This document shows positions 37,605 through 47,539 of a DNA stretch of 64,000 nt, one piece after another (positions within the stretch are counted from its first letter, which is position 1; every line of letters begins with the position of its first letter). The DNA lies in assembly GCF_018861065.1 (NCBI RefSeq), contig NZ_JAHKQO010000007.1:163266-227265 (forward strand), given 5' to 3'. Made by a program: the position numbers and the translations under genes. The stretch comes from Paraglaciecola arctica. GTDB taxonomy: Bacteria; Pseudomonadota; Gammaproteobacteria; Enterobacterales; Alteromonadaceae. Under the pieces are notes generated by a model. That model was not told the origin of the DNA and did no database searches. It was given only the letters and a program-made list of their open reading frames with translations.

Positions 37605-38621
37605 ATGCAAACTTTTATTAAAAATATTCCCAAAGCAGAGTTACACGTTCACCTTGAAGGGACACTTGAACCAGAGTTGAGTTTTGCATTGGCTAAAAAA
37701 AATGGGGTGGCGTTAGCTTACGATACACCCGAAGCGCTAGTTGCAGCCTACGATTTTCATGATTTACCTTCGTTTTTGTCCATTTATTATGCGGGTATGA
37801 GCGTACTGGTGGACGAGGATGATTTTTACCAATTAACTTATGCTTATTTAAGTAAAGCCCGTAGCCAAGAAATTGTATATGCAGAACTATTCTTTGACCC
37901 TCAAGCCCATACAACCCGAGGCGTTGACTTTCAAACCGTAATTACCGGTATTCATAAAGCGCAACTTGCTGCTGAAAAAAACTTAGGCATTAAAAGTCAG
38001 CTGATTTTGTGTTTTTTGCGGGACATGAGTGCAGAGTCGGCGATGCAACATCTCGTGTTAGCCGAACCCTATTTAGACTGGTTAGTGGGGGTGGGTCTTG
38101 ATTCTGATGAGAGGAATCATCCTCCTATAAAATTTGCAGAGGTTTTTGCTAAAGCCAAAACAATGGGCTTAAAATTAACCATGCATTGTGATGTTAATCA
38201 GCTCAATACCCAGACACATATTGAGCAGTGTTTAAATACTATTGAGGTTGATCGCATTGATCATGGCATTAATTCGCTCGAAAGTGACGAGCTGTGTCAG
38301 CTAATAAAAGAAAAAAAGCTAGGGCTAACCGTTTGTCCGGTTTCAAACCGATTTGTGGTGCAATCTCTCACCTCTGATGAAATACACAGCATGCTTGAAA
38401 AAGAAATGTTAGTGACGATCAACTCAGATGACCCAGCCTATTTTAGGGCATACCTAAACGAAAACTTCCTCGAATTGCAAAAAGAAGGTCAGTTTAGTCA
38501 GGCTCAGATTACCACAATGGTAGAAAACGCCTTCAAGGTCGCTTGGTTAGATGACGAAACAAAGAATGGCTATTTGCAACAACTAGAAAATTATACTAGC
38601 AAATTTCCATTAGCTGGATAG
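37605..38621 (+). CDS. Adenine deaminase (adenosine deaminase-like, type 2)
   Basis: A 338-residue metal-dependent deaminase of the adenosine/AMP deaminase fold. Zinc ligands lie in AELHVHLEG (His14, His16), LTMHCDVNQ, and NSDDPAYF (Asp). The catalytic residues lie near GVGLDSDERNHPP and DRIDHGINS. The segment SFLSIYYAGMSVLVDEDDFYQLTYAYL and the GLDSxE motif fit the subgroup acting on adenine (to hypoxanthine) rather than adenosine. It functions in purine salvage in the cytoplasm and stands alone. Confidence 0.86.
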   Translation: MQTFIKNIPKAELHVHLEGTLEPELSFALAKKNGVALAYDTPEALVAAYDFHDLPSFLSIYYAGMSVLVDEDDFYQLTYAYLSKARSQEIVYAELFFDPQAHTTRGVDFQTVITGIHKAQLAAEKNLGIKSQLILCFLRDMSAESAMQHLVLAEPYLDWLVGVGLDSDERNHPPIKFAEVFAKAKTMGLKLTMHCDVNQLNTQTHIEQCLNTIEVDRIDHGINSLESDELCQLIKEKKLGLTVCPVSNRFVVQSLTSDEIHSMLEKEMLVTINSDDPAYFRAYLNENFLELQKEGQFSQAQITTMVENAFKVAWLDDETKNGYLQQLENYTSKFPLAG

Positions 38622-38679
38622 ATGAAATAGCCCTGCTAACATATAATTAAAACCCGCTGCGGCCGGCTTTGATTATATG

Positions 38680-39819
38680 TCAGTTCAAGTTGATGGTGTC
38701 CAACTGAGCTAGTTGTGCATTATGCGGTTTGGTTACAGATGACAGTTCAAGATTGTTAACGCCAGCTTGTTTTCGATATTCATTTGGCATATCTCCAGAT
38801 ATAGCTTTAAATACCCGATTGAATGTTGCTAAAGAAGAAAACCCACTTTCTAATGCAATCACTAAAATTGTCCAGTGTTTGGCATGTTCGCTAAGCAGCA
38901 ATTGTTGTGCGTGTTGTACCCGATACTGATTCACAAAAAGATTAAAGTTAGCTGATTTAAAATAAACGCGTATAGCTTTACTGATTTTATATTCTGGCTC
39001 TTCTAGGGCTTGTGCGAAGTCGGCTATTTTTAGATTGGGTTTTAAATATATTTGTTGGTGATTGATGAGCCTAGTAATGCCATTAACTAATGACGAGTCA
39101 ATTTGATTATCATCAGATTTTTTTGTACCAGTGCCTGAGGTAGGCGTGGCTTGTTGGACTTTGGTTTGTAAGTAAATAACGTACTGGATTGCAGCAACAA
39201 CTAACAAAGCTGACGATGTCATTATCCAAGGATAATACTGGTCGATTTCTGCTTGTATAAATAAAAATTTTGGCAATACGCTGGAGTTTAGTAAAGCGAT
39301 AATGAAAGCAGATGCAAAAATAATGGATTGATTTTTTTGCGTGTTATTTTTACTACTATACCCCCGTAATGCTTCCCAAAACGAAAGAACAAGGATACTT
39401 GAAGAAAGCAGAGTCGTGATTTCGTTCATCCCAGCTTTTATGCGCAGCATACTTTCAGTAGACAAGATATGTTGGATATCAATGGCAATAAGTAAATGCC
39501 ATATTTGATTAAGTGCAATTAGGCCTGCGATTGTCATAGCTAGGGCTACATGCCTGCGGCTAATTGGGTTGGTTTTTCTAAATAAAACTCTGGCAATTAA
39601 CCAAACCACGTTACAAGTTGCACAAGTGGCTAAGCCAATTAAGTATTGATATGCGCCTAAACTAGGTGCACTTATATTTTGTGCACCTACCATGCATAAT
39701 GATGCGCAAAAAATAATAAACAAATAATTGATGAGTTGTTTCTCTTTTTGCAAAGCATGCTTAACGACAATTCCAATACAACAAATGACTAGAATGTAGT
39801 AAGGAAAAACACTTTGCAT
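38680..39819 (-). CDS. Membrane-anchored AraC-family transcriptional regulator
   Basis: A 379-residue protein with six or seven hydrophobic helices in the first ~220 residues (for example YYILVICCIGIVV and IIFASAFIIALLNSSVL). A polar linker (TPTSGTGTKKSDDNQ) and a C-terminal AraC DNA-binding domain of about 100 residues follow, with two helix-turn-helices: PNLKIADFAQALEEPEYKISKAI and WTILVIALESGFSSLATFNRVFKAISGDMPNEYRK. Such proteins are thought to sense signals at the membrane. It is divergent from the DUF2306 membrane protein gene. A striking inverted repeat lies between them and may be its operator. Confidence 0.85.
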   Translation of the reverse strand: MQSVFPYYILVICCIGIVVKHALQKEKQLINYLFIIFCASLCMVGAQNISAPSLGAYQYLIGLATCATCNVVWLIARVLFRKTNPISRRHVALAMTIAGLIALNQIWHLLIAIDIQHILSTESMLRIKAGMNEITTLLSSSILVLSFWEALRGYSSKNNTQKNQSIIFASAFIIALLNSSVLPKFLFIQAEIDQYYPWIMTSSALLVVAAIQYVIYLQTKVQQATPTSGTGTKKSDDNQIDSSLVNGITRLINHQQIYLKPNLKIADFAQALEEPEYKISKAIRVYFKSANFNLFVNQYRVQHAQQLLLSEHAKHWTILVIALESGFSSLATFNRVFKAISGDMPNEYRKQAGVNNLELSSVTKPHNAQLAQLDTINLN

Positions 39820-39844
39820 TCTTTAAGTCCTCATAACCTTTTAA

Positions 39845-39920
39845 CCTGATGTGATGGTCTCCTCCCAAATTCAATCATGACACATTGATGCGTATGGAGT
39901 GAGGAGACCATCACATCAGG
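39845..39920. repeat. Perfect 20-bp inverted repeat in divergent promoter region
   Basis: The arm at 39845-39864 (beginning CCTGATGTGATGG) is the exact reverse complement of 39901-39920. The 36-base centre holds a smaller TCAAT/ATTGA repeat. It starts 25 bases upstream of the AraC-type regulator start and ends 174 bases before the DUF2306 gene. No T-run follows in either direction, so it is not a typical terminator. A binding site for a dimeric regulator, or a mobile palindromic element, are the likely options. Confidence 0.75.
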
Positions 39921-40094
39921 ACGTATAAATTAACCTAGTTTTTGAGTCTACGAAGAATATGTAGACTTGGCAAAAAGCCTTTGTTAAAGAATGTGTCTTT
40001 CGTGCAATTTTAATTGCTCAAATTCTGAATTTGATAAGAATCCATTATTCATTTCCCTATTCTTGAACACATTATTCGTTAGAAAGGAAAGAGG

Positions 40095-40904
40095 ATGTCA
40101 ACTTTTCAAGGCACACCCCAATCACTTAAAATTTTAGCCTTTAGTCAAAAAGCCTGGTTTATTAGTTTAATTCTTGCACAAGTTGTTTTTGTTGCATATT
40201 TAAGCTTGGGTTACGGGATAACAAGCTTTTCTGGTGAGCTGTCTGAAATGAATCGTTTTAATAACTCGGCACACGTAACTGGCGATTCAGTGGGTAATTC
40301 TATGTATGCCTTACATGTTTTGTTAGCAATCATTATGATTTTAGGGGGGAGCTTGCAATTGATTTCTGGCCAGCGAACTCACTTTAAGACATTTCATCGT
40401 TACAATGGCCGACTTTTTGTCCTATTAGCTTGTACTATTTCTATAGCGGGTATGTATTTGATATTTGTTAGAGGTACAGTTGGTAATGCCTTTATGCACA
40501 CACTAACAGTTTTCAGTGGGGCTGTGGTGTTAGTGAGTAGTACTTTTGCTGTGTTGGCTGCCCGCCGTCGCAACATAGCCTTACATCAAATTTGGGCCAT
40601 ACGTTTATTTTTGGCGGCTAATGGCGTGTTGTTTTTTCGATTAATGATATATGCATGGTTTATGGTATTTGGACCATTAGGTGTAAACACCAAGGATTTT
40701 ACCGGGCCTACAGTTGTGGTTGTAACTATATTATCTTACGTATTCCCTTTGCTATTTGCTGAATTGATTAGGCATGCTCGTAAGAGTAAACAGCCTTGGC
40801 TTATTTATACCACTACTAGTTTACTCTTGTTATTTACGGCAATATTCTTAATTGGTTTGTTTGGTATAACACTGGGAAGTTGGTATCCCTTGGTGTTTAA
40901 ATAG
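40095..40904 (+). CDS. DUF2306 membrane protein
   Basis: A 269-residue integral membrane protein with about seven helices. The conserved core reads MYALHVLLAIIMILGGSLQLI, then FHRYNGRLFVLLA, ALHQIWAIRLFLAANGVLFFRL and YVFPLLFAEL, which fits the DUF2306 family. Conserved His residues (H in ALHVL, FHRYNGR and ALHQIW) are placed as in heme-binding membrane helices, but no function is established. It is transcribed away from the AraC-type regulator, which may control it. Confidence 0.82.
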   Translation: MSTFQGTPQSLKILAFSQKAWFISLILAQVVFVAYLSLGYGITSFSGELSEMNRFNNSAHVTGDSVGNSMYALHVLLAIIMILGGSLQLISGQRTHFKTFHRYNGRLFVLLACTISIAGMYLIFVRGTVGNAFMHTLTVFSGAVVLVSSTFAVLAARRRNIALHQIWAIRLFLAANGVLFFRLMIYAWFMVFGPLGVNTKDFTGPTVVVVTILSYVFPLLFAELIRHARKSKQPWLIYTTTSLLLLFTAIFLIGLFGITLGSWYPLVFK

Positions 40905-40965
40905 TTAAAACTTAATCGGTAGGGCTTGGAGATATTCGTTAAGACCCGAGATAAAAATAATAAAT

Positions 40966-40998
40966 AGCCCGAATATTGCTATTCGGGCTTTCGTTTTT
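40966..40998 (+). terminator. Rho-independent terminator after DUF2306 gene
   Basis: AGCCCGAAT (40966-40974) pairs perfectly with ATTCGGGCT (40981-40989) across a 6-base loop, followed by TTCGTTTTT. Confidence 0.85.
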
Positions 40999-41049
40999 AC
41001 ATAGCTAAATAAGCGTTATGTTTTACGCAGAATAAAACGTTTAGTACAA

Positions 41050-41103
41050 GGCGTTATGAGCGTAACGTACGTTTTGTTTGTACGTGAGCGAAACAACAAC
41101 GCC
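41050..41103. repeat. Nested inverted repeat downstream of groEL
   Basis: Outer arms GGCGTT (41050-41055) and AACGCC (41098-41103) enclose inner arms ACGTAC (41065-41070) and GTACGT (41080-41085). It lies between the convergent DUF2306 and groEL genes, 27 bases past the groEL stop. It may act as a weak terminator or mRNA-stabilising hairpin, or be a dispersed palindromic repeat. Confidence 0.45.
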
Positions 41104-41129
41104 GTGATCAACATTTTAGACCAGTAAAA

Positions 41130-42806
<1,677 letters not shown>

Positions 42807-42819
42807 TTAATGGATGGAG

Positions 42820-43110
42820 TTATTCAACTACTGCTAGAATGTCGCTTTCGCTAAGGATAAGCACTTCTTCGCCGTCTAACTTTTCAGTTTTCACGCCATA
42901 TCCATCGTTAAAGATTACGATGTCGCCAATTTTTACGTCGACGGCTTTAACGTCGCCGTTGTCTAGTACACGACCATTACCCACAGCGATAACTTCACCG
43001 CGAGTTGATTTTTCTGCTGCAGAGCCTGTCAATACTATGCCACCTGCAGATTTGCTTTCTTGTTCGTGACGCTTAACGATAACGCGATCGTTTAAAGGAC
43101 GAATTGCCAT
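42820..43110 (-). CDS. groS: Co-chaperonin GroES (Hsp10)
   Basis: A 96-residue co-chaperonin: [14 protein letters not shown] at the N-terminus, the mobile loop [14 protein letters not shown] that contacts GroEL, and the C-terminal [18 protein letters not shown] chose the ATG at 43108-43110, which has an AGGAGA site; the open frame extends eight codons upstream. It caps the GroEL ring and is the first gene of the groESL operon. Confidence 0.98.
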   Translation of the reverse strand: MAIRPLNDRVIVKRHEQESKSAGGIVLTGSAAEKSTRGEVIAVGNGRVLDNGDVKAVDVKIGDIVIFNDGYGVKTEKLDGEEVLILSESDILAVVE

Positions 43111-43236
43111 TTTCAAATCTCCTGAAAATTCCAATGTTAATGATATTTTATGCCTTCTATTTAAAGGCGCTAATTAAGCAGAAGACTCATCGCCTGCTTA
43201 GAATTCTGTTGTAATAGAACTTTGTTCTGCGTCCAG

Positions 43237-43264
43237 AGATGGGGTTAGCAGAAGTGATCTCAAG
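43237..43264 (-). promoter_or_regulatory. Sigma-32 (RpoH) type heat-shock promoter for groESL
   Basis: On the minus strand CTTGAGA (43258-43264) and CCCCATCT (43237-43244) are separated by 13 bases. They match the RpoH consensus CTTGAAA / CCCCATNT closely. It lies about 130 bases upstream of the groES start. No CIRCE element was seen, so control is likely by RpoH alone. Confidence 0.85.
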
Positions 43265-43375
43265 GCTTTTTTTATAAAAAAGTGAAATAAATGCGATGTT
43301 TTCTAGCATAAATTTGACATAGGATAGACAGCCTATCCGTTTACTATTCATAGAACTTAATTTTAAGGGGTAATT

Positions 43376-44263
43376 TTGGTAGCAGAACATGGTCGACTTT
43401 ATTTAGTGAAATATTGGTTTGTATTATTAATCGTTACTTTAAGTGACAATGTCAAAGCACAACAGGAAATTTCTCTAGAAGATGATATGCGCCCTGTTTG
43501 GGAAGCAGGTATATTTGCTGCAGCGTTCAATGCGCCAGAATACCCGGCTGCGGATAAAAATCAAACTAACGTGATTCCCTCTCCATATTTTGTATACCGA
43601 GGTAAAACCTTGCGTATTGGTGATGGTTCTATTGTTCGGGCTGTGGCCGTTGATAAAAGTTGGTATGAATTGGATTTATCATTGTCTGCGTCATTTGGCT
43701 CTGACTCAGATGAAAACGTAGCGCGAAGCGGCATGCCAGATTTAGATTTTATTTTTGAACTTGGGCCGCAGCTTAAAATGCGACTGTCCAAGTTTGAATT
43801 TGCGGAGCATGGTCGTGGAGAGTTATTTGTTAATCTGCAAACTCGAGCCGCGTTTTCAACTGACTTTTCTAGCATTAATAAAAGAGGCTATGTGTTTCAG
43901 CCAGAGTTTATTTATCGCCAAAAAGGCTGGTTAAGCGAAAAAACCGCGTTATCTATTGGATTATCACCTACTTGGGCCAGCGAAAAATTACATGACTATT
44001 TTTATCAAGTTGACCAAGAGTTTGCGACAGAGCAACGCCCAGCCTATGATGCAAAAGGTGGCTACTTAGGCACTCGTCTATTGCTCAGTGTCTCTTTCAA
44101 TGCCACAGAAAACATTAGGATGTTTGTTGGTGCCAGTACATCAATGCATACGGGAGCCGCGAATGAAGATAGTCCTCTATTTTTGGATAAAAACACTTAT
44201 TCAGTGGGGGTTGGTTTGGTGTGGAGATTGTTAGAAAGTGAAGAGAAGGTGTCGGGTAGATAA
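43376..44263 (+). CDS. MipA/OmpV family outer-membrane protein
   Basis: A 295-residue protein with a signal peptide (YWFVLLIVTLSDNVKA) and a beta-barrel body. The family pattern is seen in WEAGIFAAAFNAPEYPAADKNQTNVIPSPYFVYRG near the N-terminus and NTYSVGVGLVWRLL as the C-terminal strand. The start is a TTG at 43376 preceded by AAGGGG; no better ATG fits before the signal peptide. Family members are thought to scaffold or anchor murein enzymes, or serve as small porins. Divergent from groES; no operon partner. Confidence 0.82.
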   Translation: MVAEHGRLYLVKYWFVLLIVTLSDNVKAQQEISLEDDMRPVWEAGIFAAAFNAPEYPAADKNQTNVIPSPYFVYRGKTLRIGDGSIVRAVAVDKSWYELDLSLSASFGSDSDENVARSGMPDLDFIFELGPQLKMRLSKFEFAEHGRGELFVNLQTRAAFSTDFSSINKRGYVFQPEFIYRQKGWLSEKTALSIGLSPTWASEKLHDYFYQVDQEFATEQRPAYDAKGGYLGTRLLLSVSFNATENIRMFVGASTSMHTGAANEDSPLFLDKNTYSVGVGLVWRLLESEEKVSGR

Positions 44264-44332
44264 CTAAGGTGAGGCGTATTAAGGTTTTCAATATGCCTCA
44301 CTCTAAATAATTTGAGTTAAATTTACTTTGTC

Positions 44333-45148
44333 TTAAAGTAACTCAAGATCACTCAATCTATAGTTTGCCGCATCACATGCGTTAGTAGCGGTGTCTATAA
44401 AGTATTGTTGAAACATTCCAGTAGCATAGAAGCTTGGTAATTTTGTGGGTTCGCTGCTACTTAAGCCCGCTGCCATAGGCATGAGTTTTAGCCTTAACTG
44501 CAAGTCAGCGAACAGTTCATCTAGGGTTTGATAATCTGCAATGTTGCTTAAAAAAGTTTCGTTATCTAAATCGTATACCGAATTGATTACGTCATCTACT
44601 ACCTTAATAGTAACAGTCGGAGTTGGGACAAAAGTCGGGCAGTCACTAAAATTCATATGAAATCGAAATTGATAACTTGCTGTTTTATTAGCTTGCCAAA
44701 TAGCCGATTGTTCATCGAGTTGCTTAAGTAGTCCATTTTTTCTCGAATCTGAAATCACATTGTATTCGCAATGCTCGTCAAATTGCGCGTCTGGCAGTGT
44801 AGATAATCTTGAAAAACCTAGCGATTCTGCCGAGGATAAATCCTTAAAATGAATGGTAAAGATATTTATAGAGCCCGTTTGCGCCCCGCACGACTGAATA
44901 TAGCTTATACCATCACTACCTTTTTGGGCGCAGTGCAATTCGATGTTTTCATCAATCAGCAATTTTCCGTGGGTTTTTACAGGGATTGCGCTGTTATCTT
45001 CGCAGCTAATGGCTTGATCGTCTTGAAATACGAGCACATGATGTTCGCCGTTCAGAAGAAATATGTTGTCGTTACAGCCAGTTAAACTTGCACACATAAA
45101 TGCGGCGGTTAATGCAGATAGTGCAGAAAATACAGATTGTTTTGCCAT
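44333..45148 (-). CDS. DUF6174-like lipoprotein
   Basis: A 271-residue lipoprotein (signal ends CASLTGC, Cys about 25). The N-terminal half has several Cys and a mixed beta region. The C-terminal half matches the DUF6174 pattern: SAIWQANKTASYQFRFHMNFSDCPTFVPTPTVTIKV, then DETFLSN and YQTLDELFADLQLRL. I chose the ATG at 45146-45148 with an AGGAAA site; 40 upstream codons in frame are unlikely to be coding. Function unknown; localisation to the envelope is likely. Confidence 0.72.
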   Translation of the reverse strand: MAKQSVFSALSALTAAFMCASLTGCNDNIFLLNGEHHVLVFQDDQAISCEDNSAIPVKTHGKLLIDENIELHCAQKGSDGISYIQSCGAQTGSINIFTIHFKDLSSAESLGFSRLSTLPDAQFDEHCEYNVISDSRKNGLLKQLDEQSAIWQANKTASYQFRFHMNFSDCPTFVPTPTVTIKVVDDVINSVYDLDNETFLSNIADYQTLDELFADLQLRLKLMPMAAGLSSSEPTKLPSFYATGMFQQYFIDTATNACDAANYRLSDLELL

Positions 45149-45495
45149 TAGTTTTCCTATTGGGTAAAAAGTAGTGACCCAGATAGTAATCACCCTAACT
45201 CGGCATTTCTGCTGCGATTTGATACCTATTGTAAACAAATGCAACTCGCTGCCGCTCAGTTGTTTCAATGCATGTGCTTATGCTAACTGGGGACTCGCCA
45301 GCGGTTCTAGCTTAGAGATCTGGTTCAAACTATGGGATGGTTATTGGCTGCTATTTCTGATCAAAAGCACGGAAGTACATTTCATAATTAGCAGCAGTTC
45401 AAAAAACATCCAAAAGTAATAACCTAATGTTTGCCATGGTTTTGTCTAAAAAACTAACGAATTTGTTTAATTTTATTTTGATTAAGGAATAGTGC

Positions 45496-45523
45496 TGGAA
45501 CAAGGCTAAAGTTATGCTAATAT
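45496..45523 (+). promoter_or_regulatory. Probable sigma-70 promoter of tRNA-Arg
   Basis: TGGAAC (45496-45501) and TAATAT (45518-45523) with a 16-base spacer lie 19 bases upstream of the tRNA. Confidence 0.55.
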
Positions 45524-45541
45524 CCTTCGCTCATCTGCGTA

Positions 45542-45618
45542 GCGCCTATAGCTCAGCTGGATAGAGTAACTGGCTTCGAACCAGTTGGTCGGGAGTTCGA
45601 ATCTCTCTGGGCGCACCA
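45542..45618 (+). tRNA. tRNA-Arg (anticodon UCG)
   Basis: A 77-base cloverleaf with encoded CCA. The acceptor arm is GCGCCTA/TGGGCGC, and the D-arm has GCTC...GAGT. The anticodon stem ACTGG/CCAGT carries the loop CTTCGAA (anticodon TCG), and the T-arm is GGGAG TTCGAAT CTCTC. Decodes CGA and probably CGG. It stands alone and is followed by about 1.2 kb of gene-poor DNA. Confidence 0.96.
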
Positions 45619-46102
45619 ATTCCCCTTATTTAACAACTGTTTAGCTTTGCTAATTTCAATCGGTTTTGGCCGCTAAATTATCAAGGGTGTCTAAATAGTT
45701 CTTTATTAATAACTCTTTGGCTTAGGAATAAAGGCAATCGCTCTCGCTTACTGGCGTCATGCCAGTTTTTGACTCGAATTCATTCGAGCCAGATACTCTT
45801 TTACAACAGCAAAAACAGTATCCAGAAAATGCCGGCGCTACTAAAGTTCTTAACCGCGCAAAAAGACTTATTTTAGGGTCGCTACAAATGCTCCCTACAA
45901 CTTTCGCTCAGATAAGCCCTTTTGTGCTGCAACTTTATAGGCGGGACTGGTGGCGAAACCACTCAGGAAAAAAGCATCGGTTTTGCCGATAGAGAGTTTA
46001 GTAAGGCTTCGTTACTAAGAAATTATTAAGGGGGGTTGATAATTGTTCTGAATTCAATAATTTCTATTAACGTATTAAAACAAATAGCGGAGGCAATCGG
46101 CC
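45619..46102. other. Gene-poor region downstream of tRNA-Arg
   Basis: 484 bases with no credible gene. It holds a terminator-like hairpin (45750-45770), a CTCGAAT/ATTCGAG palindrome just after it, and an ATCGG/CCGAT hairpin near 45980. A 77-codon open frame at 45759-45992 has no family features or ribosome binding site, so I leave it out. Confidence 0.5.
45750..45770 (+). terminator. Possible terminator of the tRNA transcript
   Basis: ACTGGC/GCCAGT arms around GTCAT, followed by TTTTT, 132 bases downstream of tRNA-Arg. Confidence 0.5.
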
Positions 46103-46390
46103 ATGAATGATCGTGACTTTGGATTAGAAATTCTTGCAGGATTAAATGAGATTAAACAACTCAAAAATGGCGATGCCTAAGTCAAAATAACTGAATTGTC
46201 TGAACGATCTAAACCTAAAATAATCAGGTCAAAATTAAAATTATCACAATCTGCTTTTGCTGTGTTGCTTGGTGTGAGCATACAGACAATTCAGGATTGG
46301 GAGCGAGGACGCAGAAGCCCTCAAGGTCCAGTAATAGCATTTCTTAGAATTGCAGAGCAGCATCCGGAAGTCTTTGCTGAACTGCGCTAG
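46103..46390 (+). pseudogene. HTH antitoxin gene (NadS/HigA-like) with an in-frame stop
   Basis: The frame starts at an ATG (46103) with a GGAGG ribosome binding site and reads MNDRDFGLEILAGLNEIKQL. It hits a TAA at 46178-46180 (codon 26), then continues in the same frame: VKITELSERSKPKIIRSKLKL, SQSAFAVLLGVSIQTIQDWERGRRSPQGP and VIAFLRIAEQHPEVFAEL. The second part is a complete Xre-type helix-turn-helix of the NadS/HigA antitoxin class, and together the parts give the usual ~95-residue length. No toxin gene is seen on either side. Most likely a nonsense-inactivated orphan antitoxin; re-initiation at the TTG at 46196 could still make the DNA-binding part. Confidence 0.72.
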
Positions 46391-46500
46391 AAAAGTAACT
46401 GGTTCAAAGGGTAGGTGAGTCAAAAATCGCATGGAGGCGGGTAAGCGTTTGCGCAAGTTTTGGGTTTGTTCAATATATGAATTCTTTTGAGGTAAACCCA

Positions 46501-46534
46501 CCAGATTCCGGCTCGAAAGACTGCCGGAATGACG
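46501..46534. repeat. REP-like palindromic element
   Basis: TTCCGGC and GCCGGAA arms face each other around TCGAAAGACT, flanked by CCAGA and TGACG. This matches the look of short dispersed palindromes (CGTCATTCCGGC...) common between genes of gammaproteobacteria. One end merges into the tandem repeat at 46526. Confidence 0.6.
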
Positions 46535-46601
46535 TTTTGTAAATGGAATGACGTTTTGTAAATGGGATGACGTTTTGCAAATGGTATGGCGTTTTGTAAA
46601 T
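46526..46601. repeat. Four tandem 19-bp repeats
   Basis: Four head-to-tail copies of GGAATGACGTTTTGTAAAT start at 46526, 46545, 46564 and 46583. The first two are identical, the third and fourth differ at two positions each. The units include the end of the REP-like palindrome, so the array seems to have grown from it. No spacers, so not a CRISPR array. Confidence 0.85.
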
Positions 46602-46755
46602 GACGAGGCTTCGACAATAGTGATGTTTCAACAGATAGTGACGCTTTAGCAGTATTATCTATTCTGTGAAACTTGTGTTTTTACGTGGCTCACAAGTAAA
46701 TTACGCTTAAATCCTTGAAAAATTGCCTTTTTAGTGGCTAAAAGCTAAATAAAAC

Positions 46756-46784
46756 TTGTACAAAAAGTCCAGTTTATATACAAT
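46756..46784 (+). promoter_or_regulatory. Sigma-70 promoter of rpsF operon
   Basis: TTGTAC (46756-46761) and TACAAT (46779-46784) with a 17-base spacer, followed by a GC-rich CCGCGCCGC typical of discriminators in ribosomal promoters. The 5' leader to rpsF is about 85 bases. Confidence 0.8.
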
Positions 46785-46876
46785 CCGCGCCGCTTAAATC
46801 AGTCACTACTTTTAGTTCCTTGTCTCTATACAGTTTGACTGTGCTGTCGAGGCTACAACCGTGAGGAGCAACATAT

Positions 46877-47296
46877 ATGCGTCATTATGAAATCGTATTT
46901 ATGGTTCACCCTGACCAGAGTGAACAAGTTCCAGGTATGATCGAGCGTTATACTGGAATTCTTACCCAAGAAGGCGGGGTTATTCACCGCTTGGAAGATT
47001 GGGGCCGTCGTCAATTGGCTTACCCAATCGATAAACTTCATAAAGCACACTATGTTTTAATTAACGCTGAAGCGACTGCTGACGCTGTTGAAGAACTAGA
47101 AACTGCTTTCCGTTTTAATGATGTTGTTTTGCGTAACCTAGTTATGCGTACTAAAGCTGCTGTGACTGAACAGTCTCCAATGGCTAAAGAAGAACGTCGT
47201 GAAAAACGTGAAGAAAAATCATATGACAAGCCAGCCGCTGCTCCTGCTACAGAAGCACCAGCTGAAGCTGCAGACGCACAAGAAGGAGGCGAATAA
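46877..47296 (+). CDS. rpsF: 30S ribosomal protein S6
   Basis: 139 residues: [25 protein letters not shown] at the N-terminus, [18 protein letters not shown] in the middle, and an Ala/Glu-rich tail. Binds with S18 to the 16S rRNA platform. A GAGGAG site precedes the ATG. Its stop overlaps the rpsR start by one base (TAATG). Confidence 0.98.
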   Translation: MRHYEIVFMVHPDQSEQVPGMIERYTGILTQEGGVIHRLEDWGRRQLAYPIDKLHKAHYVLINAEATADAVEELETAFRFNDVVLRNLVMRTKAAVTEQSPMAKEERREKREEKSYDKPAAAPATEAPAEAADAQEGGE

Positions 47297-47523
47297 TGGC
47301 TCGTTTTTTCAGACGTCGTAAGTTCTGTCGTTTTTCTGCTGAAGGTGTTGCTGAGATTGATTACAAAGACATCGCAATGTTGAAAAACTACATCACTGAA
47401 AGTGGTAAAATTGTACCTAGCCGTATCACTGGAACTAGCGCGAAATATCAGCGTCAGTTGTCAACTGCAATTAAGCGTGCGCGCTTCTTGGCGTTGCTTC
47501 CATATACTGATTCTCACAAGTAA
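47296..47523 (+). CDS. rpsR: 30S ribosomal protein S18
   Basis: 75 residues: [13 protein letters not shown]...[35 protein letters not shown], the standard S18 sequence. Directly coupled to rpsF with no priB gene between them, unlike the E. coli order. Confidence 0.98.
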   Translation: MARFFRRRKFCRFSAEGVAEIDYKDIAMLKNYITESGKIVPSRITGTSAKYQRQLSTAIKRARFLALLPYTDSHK

Positions 47524-47539
47524 TCGATAGGTAGCAAAG

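Larger units (their letters stand above)
46391..46755. other. Gene-poor region with repeats
   Basis: About 365 bases without a credible gene, holding the REP-like palindrome and the 19-bp tandem repeats listed separately. The remainder is AT-rich DNA upstream of the rpsF promoter. Confidence 0.5.

Noticed and set aside
45759-45992. 77-codon open frame after tRNA-Arg
   Set aside because: No ribosome binding site or family features, and it spans terminator-like hairpins.
46526-46601. Possible CRISPR array
   Set aside because: Units are only 19 bases and directly adjoining, with no spacers and no cas genes.
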